From assembly GCF_963678795.1 (NCBI RefSeq), contig NZ_OY787453.1, positions 434,001 through 498,000 on the forward strand: DNA of 64,000 nt, given 5' to 3'. A program made the translations under genes and the position numbers. This stretch comes from an uncultured Methanoregula sp. (lineage in GTDB: Archaea > Halobacteriota > Methanomicrobia > Methanomicrobiales > Methanospirillaceae). The notes below the pieces were generated by a model. It worked only from the letters and a program-made list of their open reading frames with translations. It did not search any database and was not told where the DNA came from. Shown in pieces: positions 17,330 through 25,500 of this stretch. How positions within the stretch are numbered: position 1 is the stretch's first letter; each line of letters starts with the position of its first letter.

Positions 17330-18903
17330 ACGAGCTCCCTGATCATATAAGGCCCTCTGCGTTCATAACCCATCTTACGATAATAGGGGCGCACGCCGAT
17401 GCCGCTCATGATCGCGAGCCGGTCAAAGCCGGCATCTCTTGCGGTCTCTTCAGCCCGCCCGATCAGCACACGCCCGTAACTGCGGTGCTGCCACTCCTCG
17501 GATTCCGCATCTTTCCCGACTGAGACAAGGCTGCCGTACACGTGGAGTTCCCGCAGGAGCGCAGCACCTTCAAGTTCCGGCCTGAAGACCGATGACGGGA
17601 ACCTGAGCCTTGTGAACCCGATGAGCGAATCACCCGAAACGGCCGAGATGAAATGTTCTGTTCCCCCGCAGGCCTCATACTTCAGGACCTGCAGTTCTGA
17701 TTCAACTACGGATGGCAGCCTCCCGATCTCACGGCAGCGGATGCAGCGGCAGTGCCGCCCTGTTGCCTTGAGCCGGTTCTGGGCCAGCTGCCGGAAGTTG
17801 GAGTGCCGTGAACCGGCAACGATCAGTTTTGCCGGGATGTCCCGCTGGATCCGCTGGAGCCGGGTGAATTCCGGGATCAGGGACTTGGCATACGCGATGA
17901 GATCCACCAGTTCGTCCTCGTTATAGGGTGAATAGATCCCCCGTTCCCAGTGCTCCTCGATCTCGGAGCCCGGGGTGACGAGCGTCGGGTAAATCTTGAG
18001 GAAATCAGGTTTGAACCGGGGATCTGCAAAGATCGTCTCGAACATCCGTCGGTCAGATTCGATCGTCGAATGCGGGAGGTTGGGCATCATGTGAAACCCG
18101 ACCTTGAGGCCGGCATCCCGTAGGAGGGTGTTTGCCTCCACGGTGTCTGCGACCGTGCATCCCCGACGGTTGTACGAGAGGATCTCGTCGTCCACATGCT
18201 GGACGCCGAGTTCGACCTTGGTCACGCCGAGGTCAAGCATCCGTTCGATGTGCTCCCGCCGGCACCAGTCCGGCCGGGTCTCAAAGGTTATTGCAATGCA
18301 GCGGATGGAAGATGTCTCGTTTCCAGCCTCGACTTCGGTGACCGGAAGCGGGGTGGGGGAGGGAGCGCCTCCCGGGTAGGTGTTCATCGCCTCGATGCAG
18401 CGCGAGACAAACTCTTCCTGGTACTCTTCCGGTCTCGCGGTCATCGTCCCGCCCATCACGATCAGCTCCACCTTGTCCACGCGGTGGCCGAGGATCTCGA
18501 ACTGTTCGAGCCTTGCATGCACCTGACGGAACGGGTCGAATTCGTGCTCCCGCGCCCGTTTCGCTGCTGGTTCTTCCCCCGTATAACTCTGGGGGGAATG
18601 GAACGGGTGATCGGGACCCCCGGGGCAGGGCAGGCACTTGCCATGCGGGCAGGGGTACGGTGAGGTCATCACGGCTACCGGTGCAACTCCCGACAGGGTC
18701 CGGGTCGGCTTGACCATCAGGATCTTCCTTAAGACCTCCCGCTCCTCCGGTCCGGCAGCTGCAAGGATTGCAGAATTTTTCGGTACCGCAGACAACCCGT
18801 ACTTCCGGCAGATATCTATCTTGACCGCAACGATCGCTGCGTCACCGGGCGGAAGGCTGAGGATGCGGGAGATGATCTCCCGGAATGCCAGCGCTTCATC
18901 CAT
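17326..18903 (-). CDS. elp3: Elp3-type tRNA U34 modification enzyme
   Basis: The 525-residue protein joins a radical SAM domain with C85, C90 and C93 in the CPHGKCLPC motif, which binds the [4Fe-4S] cluster, to a C-terminal GNAT acetyltransferase domain (about 390-525, with the RSYGRVLIGRAEE acetyl-CoA-binding stretch). Elp3 builds the carboxymethyl group on wobble uridine 34 of tRNA from acetyl-CoA, and in archaea it works alone. It has normal length and is the first gene of the Elp3-PriS-GINS run. Confidence 0.95.
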   Translation of the reverse strand: MDEALAFREIISRILSLPPGDAAIVAVKIDICRKYGLSAVPKNSAILAAAGPEEREVLRKILMVKPTRTLSGVAPVAVMTSPYPCPHGKCLPCPGGPDHPFHSPQSYTGEEPAAKRAREHEFDPFRQVHARLEQFEILGHRVDKVELIVMGGTMTARPEEYQEEFVSRCIEAMNTYPGGAPSPTPLPVTEVEAGNETSSIRCIAITFETRPDWCRREHIERMLDLGVTKVELGVQHVDDEILSYNRRGCTVADTVEANTLLRDAGLKVGFHMMPNLPHSTIESDRRMFETIFADPRFKPDFLKIYPTLVTPGSEIEEHWERGIYSPYNEDELVDLIAYAKSLIPEFTRLQRIQRDIPAKLIVAGSRHSNFRQLAQNRLKATGRHCRCIRCREIGRLPSVVESELQVLKYEACGGTEHFISAVSGDSLIGFTRLRFPSSVFRPELEGAALLRELHVYGSLVSVGKDAESEEWQHRSYGRVLIGRAEETARDAGFDRLAIMSGIGVRPYYRKMGYERRGPYMIRELV

Positions 18904-18908
18904 AACGA

Positions 18909-19175
18909 TTAATGTTCGGCTGCAACTTTGGGGGATGCAGGTTCAGAAGAGTAGTTCACCACGGGAATGGAATGTCCGTGGATATGGGTTACAATCTCGT
19001 CACCAAGGGTGAGGAGAGCGTCTTTGTGGGCTTTCTTGTCCTTATGGATATGGACAGGTGAAATTTCAAGGGAATTGTACCGTTCAGTTCCTACTTCTTC
19101 GTTGGTGATGCCTTCGTAATACTTTTTGATGTGGATCATCAGCATATGTAAATGCAGTAGCTCTTCCTTTTGCAC
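18909..19175 (-). CDS. UPF0058 family protein
   Basis: The 88-residue protein begins MQKEELLHLH, followed by a predicted amphipathic helix and the HIHKDKKAHKDALLTLGDEI segment, which is the recognisable signature of UPF0058, a small archaeal family of unknown function. It lies 5 bases upstream of elp3 on the same strand, so it is probably cotranscribed. The His-rich stretches could bind metal, but nothing firm can be said about function. Confidence 0.85.
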   Translation of the reverse strand: MQKEELLHLHMLMIHIKKYYEGITNEEVGTERYNSLEISPVHIHKDKKAHKDALLTLGDEIVTHIHGHSIPVVNYSSEPASPKVAAEH

Positions 19176-19251
19176 ACTATCACCTTCTCTAAACTGATCC
19201 TTTTTTTTATGGTGCAGATATACCTTATTGGTGAGATTTATAACAGGTCAG

Positions 19252-20118
19252 ATGCGGCACGTGGGATCTCTTGTTGCGCTCGCAATTGGCGATTCTTTGG
19301 GTGCGCCTTTGGAAGGATCTCCTCATTTCGGGCCCTGGATGACAGAAATGCGTCCCGGTGGGCGTCATTTCCGGATAAAAGGTGAGGTGACCGATGACAC
19401 GCTGCAGGCCGTTGCTGTCGCGGAATCGCTTGGTGCATGCAGGGGCTTTGACCAAAAAGACCTTATATCGCGTCTTATTTCCGGGTACAAAAAACGACCT
19501 GAATGGTACGGCCCGACTTCATCAATGTTCTTTTCTCTGGTGCAGTCCGGGACCCTGCCGCACCTGGCCGCACGACTTGTCCACAAACGGCGTGGCAGCA
19601 GCCGGTCCAACGGGAGCGTTATGAGGGGGTTCCCCGTGGGAATCTTCTACCCTGCAACCCGGGTTTATGAAATGAGTCTTGCCTGCTCCCGGGTCACGCA
19701 CGTTGACCCGGTCGCGGGCCACTGTTCAGGGTTCCTCAATACGATGGTCAGCGACATGTGCCGGGGCATCCCGCGGAAAACAGCGTTCCGGCATGCCCGG
19801 GCGCTCTGTACAGATATTGAAGTGCATGCGGTGCTTGGCAGTTATGAAGAATACACTATTATACCCGGCCTGGATGCGGTCGAGTGTTCACATGCAGCCC
19901 TCTCCTGTTTCATGAACGCAAAAACTCTGGAGAATGCTCTCCTTTCAGCCATCAATCTTGGCGGGGATGCCGATACGGTCGGGGCATGCACCGGGGCGCT
20001 GGCCGGGGCCTTCTGGGGGCTGGATGCAATCCCTCTCCGGTGGAGGCGGGATCTCGAAGGATATGAGGAACTTGTCCTGCTGGCGGAGAGGGTCTGGACG
20101 GGACGTGTGGACCGGTGA
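19252..20118 (+). CDS. ADP-ribosylglycohydrolase family protein
   Basis: The roughly 288-residue protein has the family's metal-binding motifs: GDSLGAPLEG near the N-terminus, TDDTLQAVAVAESL, and the C-terminal NLGGDADTVGACTGALAGA. These bind two metal ions and the ADP-ribose substrate in DraG/ARH-type hydrolases. A frame extends to TTG 19228, but ATG 19252 puts the GD motif at the usual distance from the N-terminus. Substrate could be ADP-ribosylated protein or a small ADP-ribose compound. It diverges from the UPF0058 gene across a 76-base gap. Confidence 0.87.
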   Translation: MRHVGSLVALAIGDSLGAPLEGSPHFGPWMTEMRPGGRHFRIKGEVTDDTLQAVAVAESLGACRGFDQKDLISRLISGYKKRPEWYGPTSSMFFSLVQSGTLPHLAARLVHKRRGSSRSNGSVMRGFPVGIFYPATRVYEMSLACSRVTHVDPVAGHCSGFLNTMVSDMCRGIPRKTAFRHARALCTDIEVHAVLGSYEEYTIIPGLDAVECSHAALSCFMNAKTLENALLSAINLGGDADTVGACTGALAGAFWGLDAIPLRWRRDLEGYEELVLLAERVWTGRVDR

Positions 20119-20259
20119 AACCGGATCTGTTCGAGAAACAACCGTGTTTTATGTAAACCGGTTTCTGATTGTACTGTTTTTCAGTGGGGCTGCTGCAACG
20201 TTTTACTTGTGGCTATATCTCCGGTTGACCGTTTTGCTGGTGCACTTCCTCGCCTCCCG

Positions 20260-20351
20260 TATAAAAACACAAGTTATTAGAACTCTGTAAAAAAAGGTAG
20301 ACTCATTCACAGTGTTATTGGGTTTATTCGGTATTTGGGCATGGTGTGGAT
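20260..20351 (+). promoter_or_regulatory. TATA box and leader of first pilin gene
   Basis: TATAAAAA at 20260-20267 is a good archaeal TATA box. The roughly 50 bases before the start (from CACAGTG through TTCGGTATTT to GGTG and ATG) are strongly conserved with the leader of the second pilin gene, more than a mere ribosome-binding site needs. This suggests a shared regulated leader or a recent duplication. Confidence 0.6.
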
Positions 20352-21014
20352 ATGAAGAATTCCCGTTCAGAAGAAGCAGTATCGGCAGTCATCAGCATAG
20401 TCCTGATTATTGCCGTTGTCGTCATCCTTGGAGCCGTAGTCGGAATGGTTGCGCTCGGCACAATCGGTGGAACGCAGGGGAACGCCAAATCGGTGCTGGT
20501 CTCGGCCAACAAAGGCAGCTCCGGGATCGTATTCACGGTCCAGGGGGGTATGGATCTGCGGTCGGTCACGTCGCTCGACCTTGTCTCGGGAAGCACGCTA
20601 ACCAACTGCACGGGCAGTGCTCCCAAGGTTGGCCAGGGCTGCACGGTTGGAACGGACAGTAACGGCCGGACGGTGATGGTAGCCGCGTTTACGGACGGCT
20701 CCAAGCAGGTGGTATTTGACAAGAACTGGGGATCCATAATAAGCGGAGGCAATTATGGAACAGCTTCTCTAACCCATGTCTCTGGTACTACGTATCGTCT
20801 TATCATTACAAGAGGACCCGATGCCGACAAGGTCACTTCATGGACGGTGTATGCCAATCTCGTGGCTTATGGCCCGTACACGGTGACCTATCCGGGATCG
20901 ATTCCGGATCTCGATAACACTGCTGTCGCCGGTGACACATATACCACATTCAAAATTGTGTTGCATATCAATGACGGGTCGGATGCAGTCCTCGTCGATC
21001 AGACGGTGACCTGA
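20352..21014 (+). CDS. Archaeal type IV pilin (first of tandem pair)
   Basis: The product of about 220 residues begins MKNSRSEEAVSAVISIVL, a class III (prepilin-type) signal: short polar leader, acidic pair, then one long hydrophobic helix (about residues 10-35). The rest is a beta-rich extracellular head. This is the archaeal type IV pilin N-terminal domain architecture, processed by an EppA/PibD-type peptidase. ATG 20352 is chosen over GTG 20346 because GGTG precedes it at good spacing. The first roughly 130 codons are nearly identical to the next gene, while the last third differs. Confidence 0.88.
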   Translation: MKNSRSEEAVSAVISIVLIIAVVVILGAVVGMVALGTIGGTQGNAKSVLVSANKGSSGIVFTVQGGMDLRSVTSLDLVSGSTLTNCTGSAPKVGQGCTVGTDSNGRTVMVAAFTDGSKQVVFDKNWGSIISGGNYGTASLTHVSGTTYRLIITRGPDADKVTSWTVYANLVAYGPYTVTYPGSIPDLDNTAVAGDTYTTFKIVLHINDGSDAVLVDQTVT

Positions 21015-21202
21015 CCGGGCAGCAGCGGGAGAACTGCTGCCATACTGTCTTCTTTTTGGCAAACTCCCAGAGTCTGTCTGTCGGATCAATCCTGGTACCC
21101 GGTGGGACCCTCCCCTTCGGAAACGTACCTGCCTCCTGTGTTGTGGGAGAGCCACTGTGCATGGTTTGCTCACGAGATCCCGGGTTGAATGTTCAACAAA
21201 AT

Positions 21203-21277
21203 TATTAAAATCCCGGAAAGAGAAGACGCAATCACAGTGTTTTTAGGTTTGTTCGGTATTTCGTGCATGGTGTTGAA
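21203..21277 (+). promoter_or_regulatory. TATA-like box and conserved leader of second pilin gene
   Basis: TATTAAAA at 21203-21210 sits at a position similar to the TATA box of the first pilin gene, followed by the same CACAGTG...TTCGGTATTT...GGTG leader block. The rest of this 262-base spacer is not conserved with the first. Confidence 0.5.
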
Positions 21278-21946
21278 ATGAAGGATTCTAGGTCAGAAGA
21301 AGCAGTATCGGCAGTCATCAGCATAGTCCTGATTATTGCAGTTGTCGTCATCCTTGGAGCAGTAGTAGGTACGGTTGCTTTGGGCACTATTGGGGGAACT
21401 CAGGGGAACGCCAAATCGGTGCTGGTCACCGCAAACCAAGGCAGCTCCGGGATAGTCTTCACGGTCCAGGGAGGAATGGATCTGCGGTCGGTCACCTCGC
21501 TTGACCTTATCTCGGGAAGCACGATAACCAACTGCACGGGCAGTGCTCCCAAGGTTGGCCAGGGCTGCACGGTTGGTACTGACAGTAAAGGCCGGACGGT
21601 CATGGTTGCCGCGTTTACGGACGGCTCCAAGCAGGTCGTGTTTGACAAGAACTGGGGATCCGTGGTGGGAAGCAGTGGAGTCGATTATGCCACAGGAAGC
21701 ATAACCTATGTAAGTGGTACTACCTACCATCTTACCATGATACCAGGGCCCAATTCTGGCCAAATTAATACTTGGGAGGCTCAACTAAAATTCGTGGGTG
21801 GTTCATCAGCCACGGATAGTGGAGATTCGTCAAATCTTGCTTATGATAGTGACATATCGTTCCCTTCGCAATTAACCCGTTTCACCGTTGTGTTATACAT
21901 CAATGACGGGTCGACGGTAACGCTCATCGACCAGACCTTCACCTGA
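21278..21946 (+). CDS. Archaeal type IV pilin (second of tandem pair)
   Basis: The product of 222 residues begins MKDSRSEEAVSAVIS and has the same class III signal and hydrophobic helix as the preceding gene. Residues up to about 130 are almost the same, including the TNCTGSAPKVGQGCTVG segment with its two Cys, probably a disulfide in the head. From about residue 132 the sequences part: this copy has longer Ser/Gly-rich loops before both end in a similar hydrophobic strand and DQT(V/F)T terminus. Tandem duplication followed by divergence of the exposed end is the simplest reading. Confidence 0.88.
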   Translation: MKDSRSEEAVSAVISIVLIIAVVVILGAVVGTVALGTIGGTQGNAKSVLVTANQGSSGIVFTVQGGMDLRSVTSLDLISGSTITNCTGSAPKVGQGCTVGTDSKGRTVMVAAFTDGSKQVVFDKNWGSVVGSSGVDYATGSITYVSGTTYHLTMIPGPNSGQINTWEAQLKFVGGSSATDSGDSSNLAYDSDISFPSQLTRFTVVLYINDGSTVTLIDQTFT

Positions 21947-22037
21947 TGAGGCAGGCAGACGCATTGGGGGCAGCAGCGGGAAAACGCTGCTCCGGATGCG
22001 CATTCTTTTTTGCAGGGTTTGATGGATCCGGATTGTA

Positions 22038-22149
22038 TTTCAATCAGGATCCGGTTGAAAGCCAAAGCCTGCTTGACAATTTCAAATCAAAGTCTGGTTG
22101 TTCCGGATCATTTTTTCAATCACGATCATGATCGCGATGAAAATTTTCT
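22038..22149. repeat. Left part of an AT-rich short-repeat cluster
   Basis: Three units related to TTTCAATCARRRTCYGGTTGAAA lie here. The first (22038-22060) is an imperfect palindrome with TTTCAA/TTGAAA ends; the second starts at 22080; the third (22111-22148) contains the perfect 12-base palindrome CGATCATGATCG. The first IS copy is inserted at the end of the third unit. The same repeat family resumes between and after the IS copies. Composition is visibly richer in A+T than the genome around it. Confidence 0.65.
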
Positions 22150-23154
22150 GCTCTGTAGAAATCATTTTCTTGATAATGAAAAAGAGTCAAAATCGACCGA
22201 AAGATCTAAGGTACGGTGTCTCCTCATATTGTTATGTTCAGTAACGATAAGGAGACAATAAAGAAATCGTCAGGCCGGTTTATCCGTTTTATCAAACATG
22301 CATTTTCAATAGTACAATCTTCCAGGATTTCCCCGTATTCCTGCAAATATTCGAGGAGAGATTACACCCAGCATCAACTTCTGACGTTACTTCTCTTCAA
22401 AGAATACCGGAAAGAAGATTATCGTACAGTCATATGGAACCTCGAAGAGATGGATCGTATCCGAGCAGTACTCGGGCTTACAACTATCCCTCACTTCACA
22501 ACGCTCCAAAAATTTCTCTGTCGTATCAAATCCTTGTACTTCGATCTTCTCTTCAAAAATACTCTGAAATTATTCTACTCAGAGGACGGTACAATCTCTA
22601 TCACAGCCATCGATTCGTCCGGGTTCACCAGCGGATATTCCAGTCACTATTACTCCGTAAGAACCGGAAAAATCCGGAAACATTTCCTAAAAACTTCGAT
22701 TGCTGTCGATACTGATCAGCAGGTAATTACTGGATTCACGATATCGAAAAGCCGGGTCCACGATTCTCAACATGCTTTCATTCTTCTCAAGAGATGCCAC
22801 AAATCTCGGAGATCGGAGTGTTATCTCATGGACAGAGGATACGATTCTGAAAAAATGCACCGAATGATCCGGGAATCTCTGAATGCTGATTCGGTTATTC
22901 CTACCAGAATCTGGAAAAATACCGAACATGTCTGGGGAAAATATCGTAAAGAAATGACCGACAATTTTGATTCAACCCGTTACCGAAAACGGTTCCTGGT
23001 TGAAACCAAGTTCTCGGTTCTCAAACGAAGGTTCGGGGCTGACCTGAAATCTCGATTATTTCAGATTCAGAAGAAGGAAATCTCTTGCAAAATCATTCTC
23101 GCTAACCTTGACAGGTTCATACAATTTGTTTGGATTGAGGTTTTCTACAGAGCA
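22150..23154 (+). mobile_element. IS5-like insertion sequence, copy 1
   Basis: The element is about 1005 bp, bounded by perfect 13-base terminal inverted repeats: TGCTCTGTAGAAA at 22150 and TTTCTACAGAGCA ending at 23154. It is flanked by the direct repeat AAATTTTC (22142-22149 and 23155-23162), an 8-base target duplication. It holds a single transposase gene. Eight-base duplications are known for the ISH1 group of the IS5 family, which fits but does not prove the assignment. Confidence 0.9.
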
Positions 23155-23283
23155 AAATTTTCAAATCAAAGCTTGATGAAAAAATTTTGCTCTGTAGAAA
23201 TCATTTTCTTGATAATGAAAAAGAGTCAAAATCGACCGAAAGATCTAAGGTACGGTGTCTCCTCATATTGTTATGTTCAGTAA
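22216..23283 (+). CDS. IS5-like DDE transposase, copy 1
   Basis: The frame begins at GTG 22216 (AAGG four bases upstream; ATG 22234 is the alternative). DDE residues are readable: the first D in TAIDSSGF, the second in [12 protein letters not shown], and the E in [15 protein letters not shown], with the Y-R-E spacing of IS5-type enzymes. The reading frame stays open through the right inverted repeat (TTC TAC AGA GCA), so the IS itself supplies no stop codon; here translation would run on to 23283 inside the next IS copy. The extra C-terminal residues are therefore host- or neighbour-encoded. The gene appears intact. Confidence 0.88.
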   Translation: MSPHIVMFSNDKETIKKSSGRFIRFIKHAFSIVQSSRISPYSCKYSRRDYTQHQLLTLLLFKEYRKEDYRTVIWNLEEMDRIRAVLGLTTIPHFTTLQKFLCRIKSLYFDLLFKNTLKLFYSEDGTISITAIDSSGFTSGYSSHYYSVRTGKIRKHFLKTSIAVDTDQQVITGFTISKSRVHDSQHAFILLKRCHKSRRSECYLMDRGYDSEKMHRMIRESLNADSVIPTRIWKNTEHVWGKYRKEMTDNFDSTRYRKRFLVETKFSVLKRRFGADLKSRLFQIQKKEISCKIILANLDRFIQFVWIEVFYRAKFSNQSLMKKFCSVEIIFLIMKKSQNRPKDLRYGVSSYCYVQ

Positions 23284-24193
23284 CGATAAGGAGACAATAA
23301 AGAAATCGTCAGGCCGGTTTATCCGTTTTATCAAACATGCATTTTCAATAGTACAATCTTCCAGGATTTCCCCGTATTCCTGCAAATATTCGAGGAGAGA
23401 TTACACCCAGCATCAACTTCTGACGTTACTTCTCTTCAAAGAATACCGGAAAGAAGATTATCGTACAGTCATATGGAACCTCGAAGAGATGGATCGTATC
23501 CGAGCAGTACTCGGGCTTACAACTATCCCTCACTTCACAACGCTCCAAAAATTTCTCTGTCGTATCAAATCCTTGTACTTCGATCTTCTCTTCAAAAATA
23601 CTCTGAAATTATTCTACTCAGAGGACGGTACAATCTCTATCACAGCCATCGATTCGTCCGGGTTCACCAGCGGATATTCCAGTCACTATTACTCCGTAAG
23701 AACCGGAAAAATCCGGAAACATTTCCTAAAAACTTCGATTGCTGTCGATACTGATCAGCAGGTAATTACTGGATTCACGATATCGAAAAGCCGGGTCCAC
23801 GATTCTCAACATGCTTTCATTCTTCTCAAGAGATGCCACAAATCTCGGAGATCGGAGTGTTATCTCATGGACAGAGGATACGATTCTGAAAAAATGCACC
23901 GAATGATCCGGGAATCTCTGAATGCTGATTCGGTTATTCCTACCAGAATCTGGAAAAATACCGAACATGTCTGGGGAAAATATCGTAAAGAAATGACCGA
24001 CAATTTTGATTCAACCCGTTACCGAAAACGGTTCCTGGTTGAAACCAAGTTCTCGGTTCTCAAACGAAGGTTCGGGGCTGACCTGAAATCTCGATTATTT
24101 CAGATTCAGAAGAAGGAAATCTCTTGCAAAATCATTCTCGCTAACCTTGACAGGTTCATACAATTTGTTTGGATTGAGGTTTTCTACAGAGCA
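23188..24193 (+). mobile_element. IS5-like insertion sequence, copy 2
   Basis: A second element of about 1006 bp in the same orientation has identical inverted repeats (23188-23200 and 24181-24193) and its own distinct 8-base target duplication AAAAATTT (23180-23187 and 24194-24201). It is separated from copy 1 by 33 bases of the repeat cluster. As I read it, the only difference from copy 1 is one extra A in the untranslated region before the transposase. Confidence 0.9.
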
Positions 24194-24271
24194 AAAAATT
24201 TCAATCAAAGTCTGCCTGGAATTTTTCAATCAAGGTCTGGTTGTGAAAAGTTAAACAGATCTGCAAAATAA
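23255..24271 (+). CDS. IS5-like DDE transposase, copy 2
   Basis: The coding sequence is the same as copy 1 from GTG 23255 up to the right inverted repeat, with the same DDE motifs. After the element's end at 24193 the frame continues for 25 codons through the host repeat cluster and stops at 24271, giving a different C-terminal tail ([10 protein letters not shown]...). Both copies seem capable of making full-length enzyme. The high identity points to very recent transposition. Confidence 0.88.
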   Translation: MSPHIVMFSNDKETIKKSSGRFIRFIKHAFSIVQSSRISPYSCKYSRRDYTQHQLLTLLLFKEYRKEDYRTVIWNLEEMDRIRAVLGLTTIPHFTTLQKFLCRIKSLYFDLLFKNTLKLFYSEDGTISITAIDSSGFTSGYSSHYYSVRTGKIRKHFLKTSIAVDTDQQVITGFTISKSRVHDSQHAFILLKRCHKSRRSECYLMDRGYDSEKMHRMIRESLNADSVIPTRIWKNTEHVWGKYRKEMTDNFDSTRYRKRFLVETKFSVLKRRFGADLKSRLFQIQKKEISCKIILANLDRFIQFVWIEVFYRAKNFNQSLPGIFQSRSGCEKLNRSAK

Positions 24272-24492
24272 AATCACGACGGAGGCTGGTCACGGGATAG
24301 CATTTTTCAACCAAAGGTTGCCTGAAAAATTTCAATCAGGGTCTGCCTGGAATTTTTCAATCAAAGTCCGGTTGAAAATTTCAAATCAAAGTCTGGTTGA
24401 TCCGGATCGGTTTTTTATGCAGGGTCATGGGATGAGTTGAATTTTTCACATCAGGATCCGGTTAAAAAATCAATCAGGATCTGCGGGTATTT
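24194..24492. repeat. Right part of the AT-rich short-repeat cluster
   Basis: At least eight more units of the same family follow the second IS, at about 24198, 24221, 24302, 24329, 24352, 24379, 24441 and 24466. Consensus is about TTTCAATCAAAGTCYGGTTGAAA. Several units are dyads, for example 24352-24378, where TTTTCAA and TTGAAAA flank an 11-base loop; 24302-24329 is similar. A related unit lies between the two IS copies (23155-23187). Unit length is 21-29 bases and spacing is irregular. No gene is evident here. Confidence 0.65.
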
Positions 24493-24548
24493 TTCTGGAC
24501 ACGGTTTGCAGGAAATTGCACAACATGGACAAAAAGTATGTGCCGGTA

Positions 24549-24950
24549 TCACCCTTCAAACCGGAACGGTATGGTATCTGCAGGATCTTCCGGCGTTCTG
24601 GAAAAGACGATGACCGCTGCTTCCCCCGCTCCGGTATTTTTTATGGAATGAGCAATCCGGGGGGGTATATAGATCAGCCCATAGTCCGTTGACCGGGAAT
24701 CCATGATGACCGAGTCGCGCTCCCCGGTTCCTGTATCCACGAGATGCAGTGCCACGACCCCGGCGGCAAGTCCAATCCATTCTTCTTTCCTCTCATGGTA
24801 ATGATTGGCCCTTGCTCTTCCGGGAGAGATGGATACAACGTAGGAATGGAATCCTGCAAACGGGTGATCCGTGTACCTCATCGAGATGAGTTCGGCGAGC
24901 CAGCCGTCCTCCCGTACATGTTTCTGTCTCGGCAGACAGGTGACGTTCAT
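24549..24950 (-). CDS. Cupin-domain protein
   Basis: A small single-domain cupin of about 133 residues. The metal-binding motif 1 is seen as ANHYHERKEEWIGL, and the second cupin strand set as YIPPRIAHSIKNTG. Such proteins resemble the sugar 3,4-ketoisomerase/epimerase-like cupins and the C-terminal domain of CapF-type enzymes, but without a sugar-nucleotide gene nearby I would not assign a reaction. A frame continues upstream to a TTG at 24965; I prefer ATG 24950, although neither has a clear ribosome-binding site. It follows UPF0179 on the same strand after 92 bases. Confidence 0.75.
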   Translation of the reverse strand: MNVTCLPRQKHVREDGWLAELISMRYTDHPFAGFHSYVVSISPGRARANHYHERKEEWIGLAAGVVALHLVDTGTGERDSVIMDSRSTDYGLIYIPPRIAHSIKNTGAGEAAVIVFSRTPEDPADTIPFRFEG

Positions 24951-25042
24951 CAGAAATGTATGCAACGTGCATCAAGATTAACCCGCTGCCGCTCTTCATC
25001 CAGCACCGGCGTGAAATGAATCAGAAAACCGGAGTGGAAAAA

Positions 25043-25489
25043 TCAGACCGGCCGGATCTCGACAAGTTTGAGCGAGCGACCCTTCTCGCAGATGTCCGGT
25101 GCATTGCCGAGCACATCGGTAACAACGTATTTCTCGCCGTCAACCACGCCTTCGGGACGGCAGAGGGCAAAACTCCTGCAGTCGCTCTTGTTGCAGGAGA
25201 GCTCCGGCTTGATCTTGGAGTTGACAATCGCCATATCCGGGTTGATCAGGATCGTGACCGGTGCCTCCATCACTTCAACGGCCGTGGCGCCGTTGAGGTG
25301 GACTGCGCATTCGTGATGGGTGGTACGGACGGTCACAATCCGGTATTTCCTGCCTTTCTGGAGATTATTGCAGGCCTTTTTAACCTTGCAGGTATCGCAC
25401 CCGGCAACTTCTCCTTCATAAATGAACTCAACACCCTGCTTTGCAAGAACCGTTCCGACAAGCGTCACTTTCGTCTTTGCGTCTGTCAT
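25043..25489 (-). CDS. UPF0179 family protein
   Basis: The 148-residue protein matches UPF0179, an archaeal family of unknown function. It is Cys-rich, with CDTCKVKKAC in the N-terminal third and CNKSDC...C in the C-terminal half, a pattern suggesting bound metal or an Fe-S cluster. ATG 25489 is preferred over GTG 25504 because AGGGA lies six bases before it. It begins 11 bases after the egsA stop, so the two are likely cotranscribed; this gives no direct clue to function. Confidence 0.85.
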   Translation of the reverse strand: MTDAKTKVTLVGTVLAKQGVEFIYEGEVAGCDTCKVKKACNNLQKGRKYRIVTVRTTHHECAVHLNGATAVEVMEAPVTILINPDMAIVNSKIKPELSCNKSDCRSFALCRPEGVVDGEKYVVTDVLGNAPDICEKGRSLKLVEIRPV

Positions 25490-25500
25490 GCCAGATCCCT

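Noticed and set aside
21946..22131. 61-codon frame after the second pilin
   Set aside because: It runs through the short-repeat cluster and has no family resemblance.
22150..24193. Single tandem duplication of the IS
   Set aside because: The two copies have different perfect 8-base target duplications, so separate insertions explain them better.
22038..24492. CRISPR array
   Set aside because: The repeats are short and imperfect, spacers are irregular and often themselves repeat-like, and there are no cas genes.
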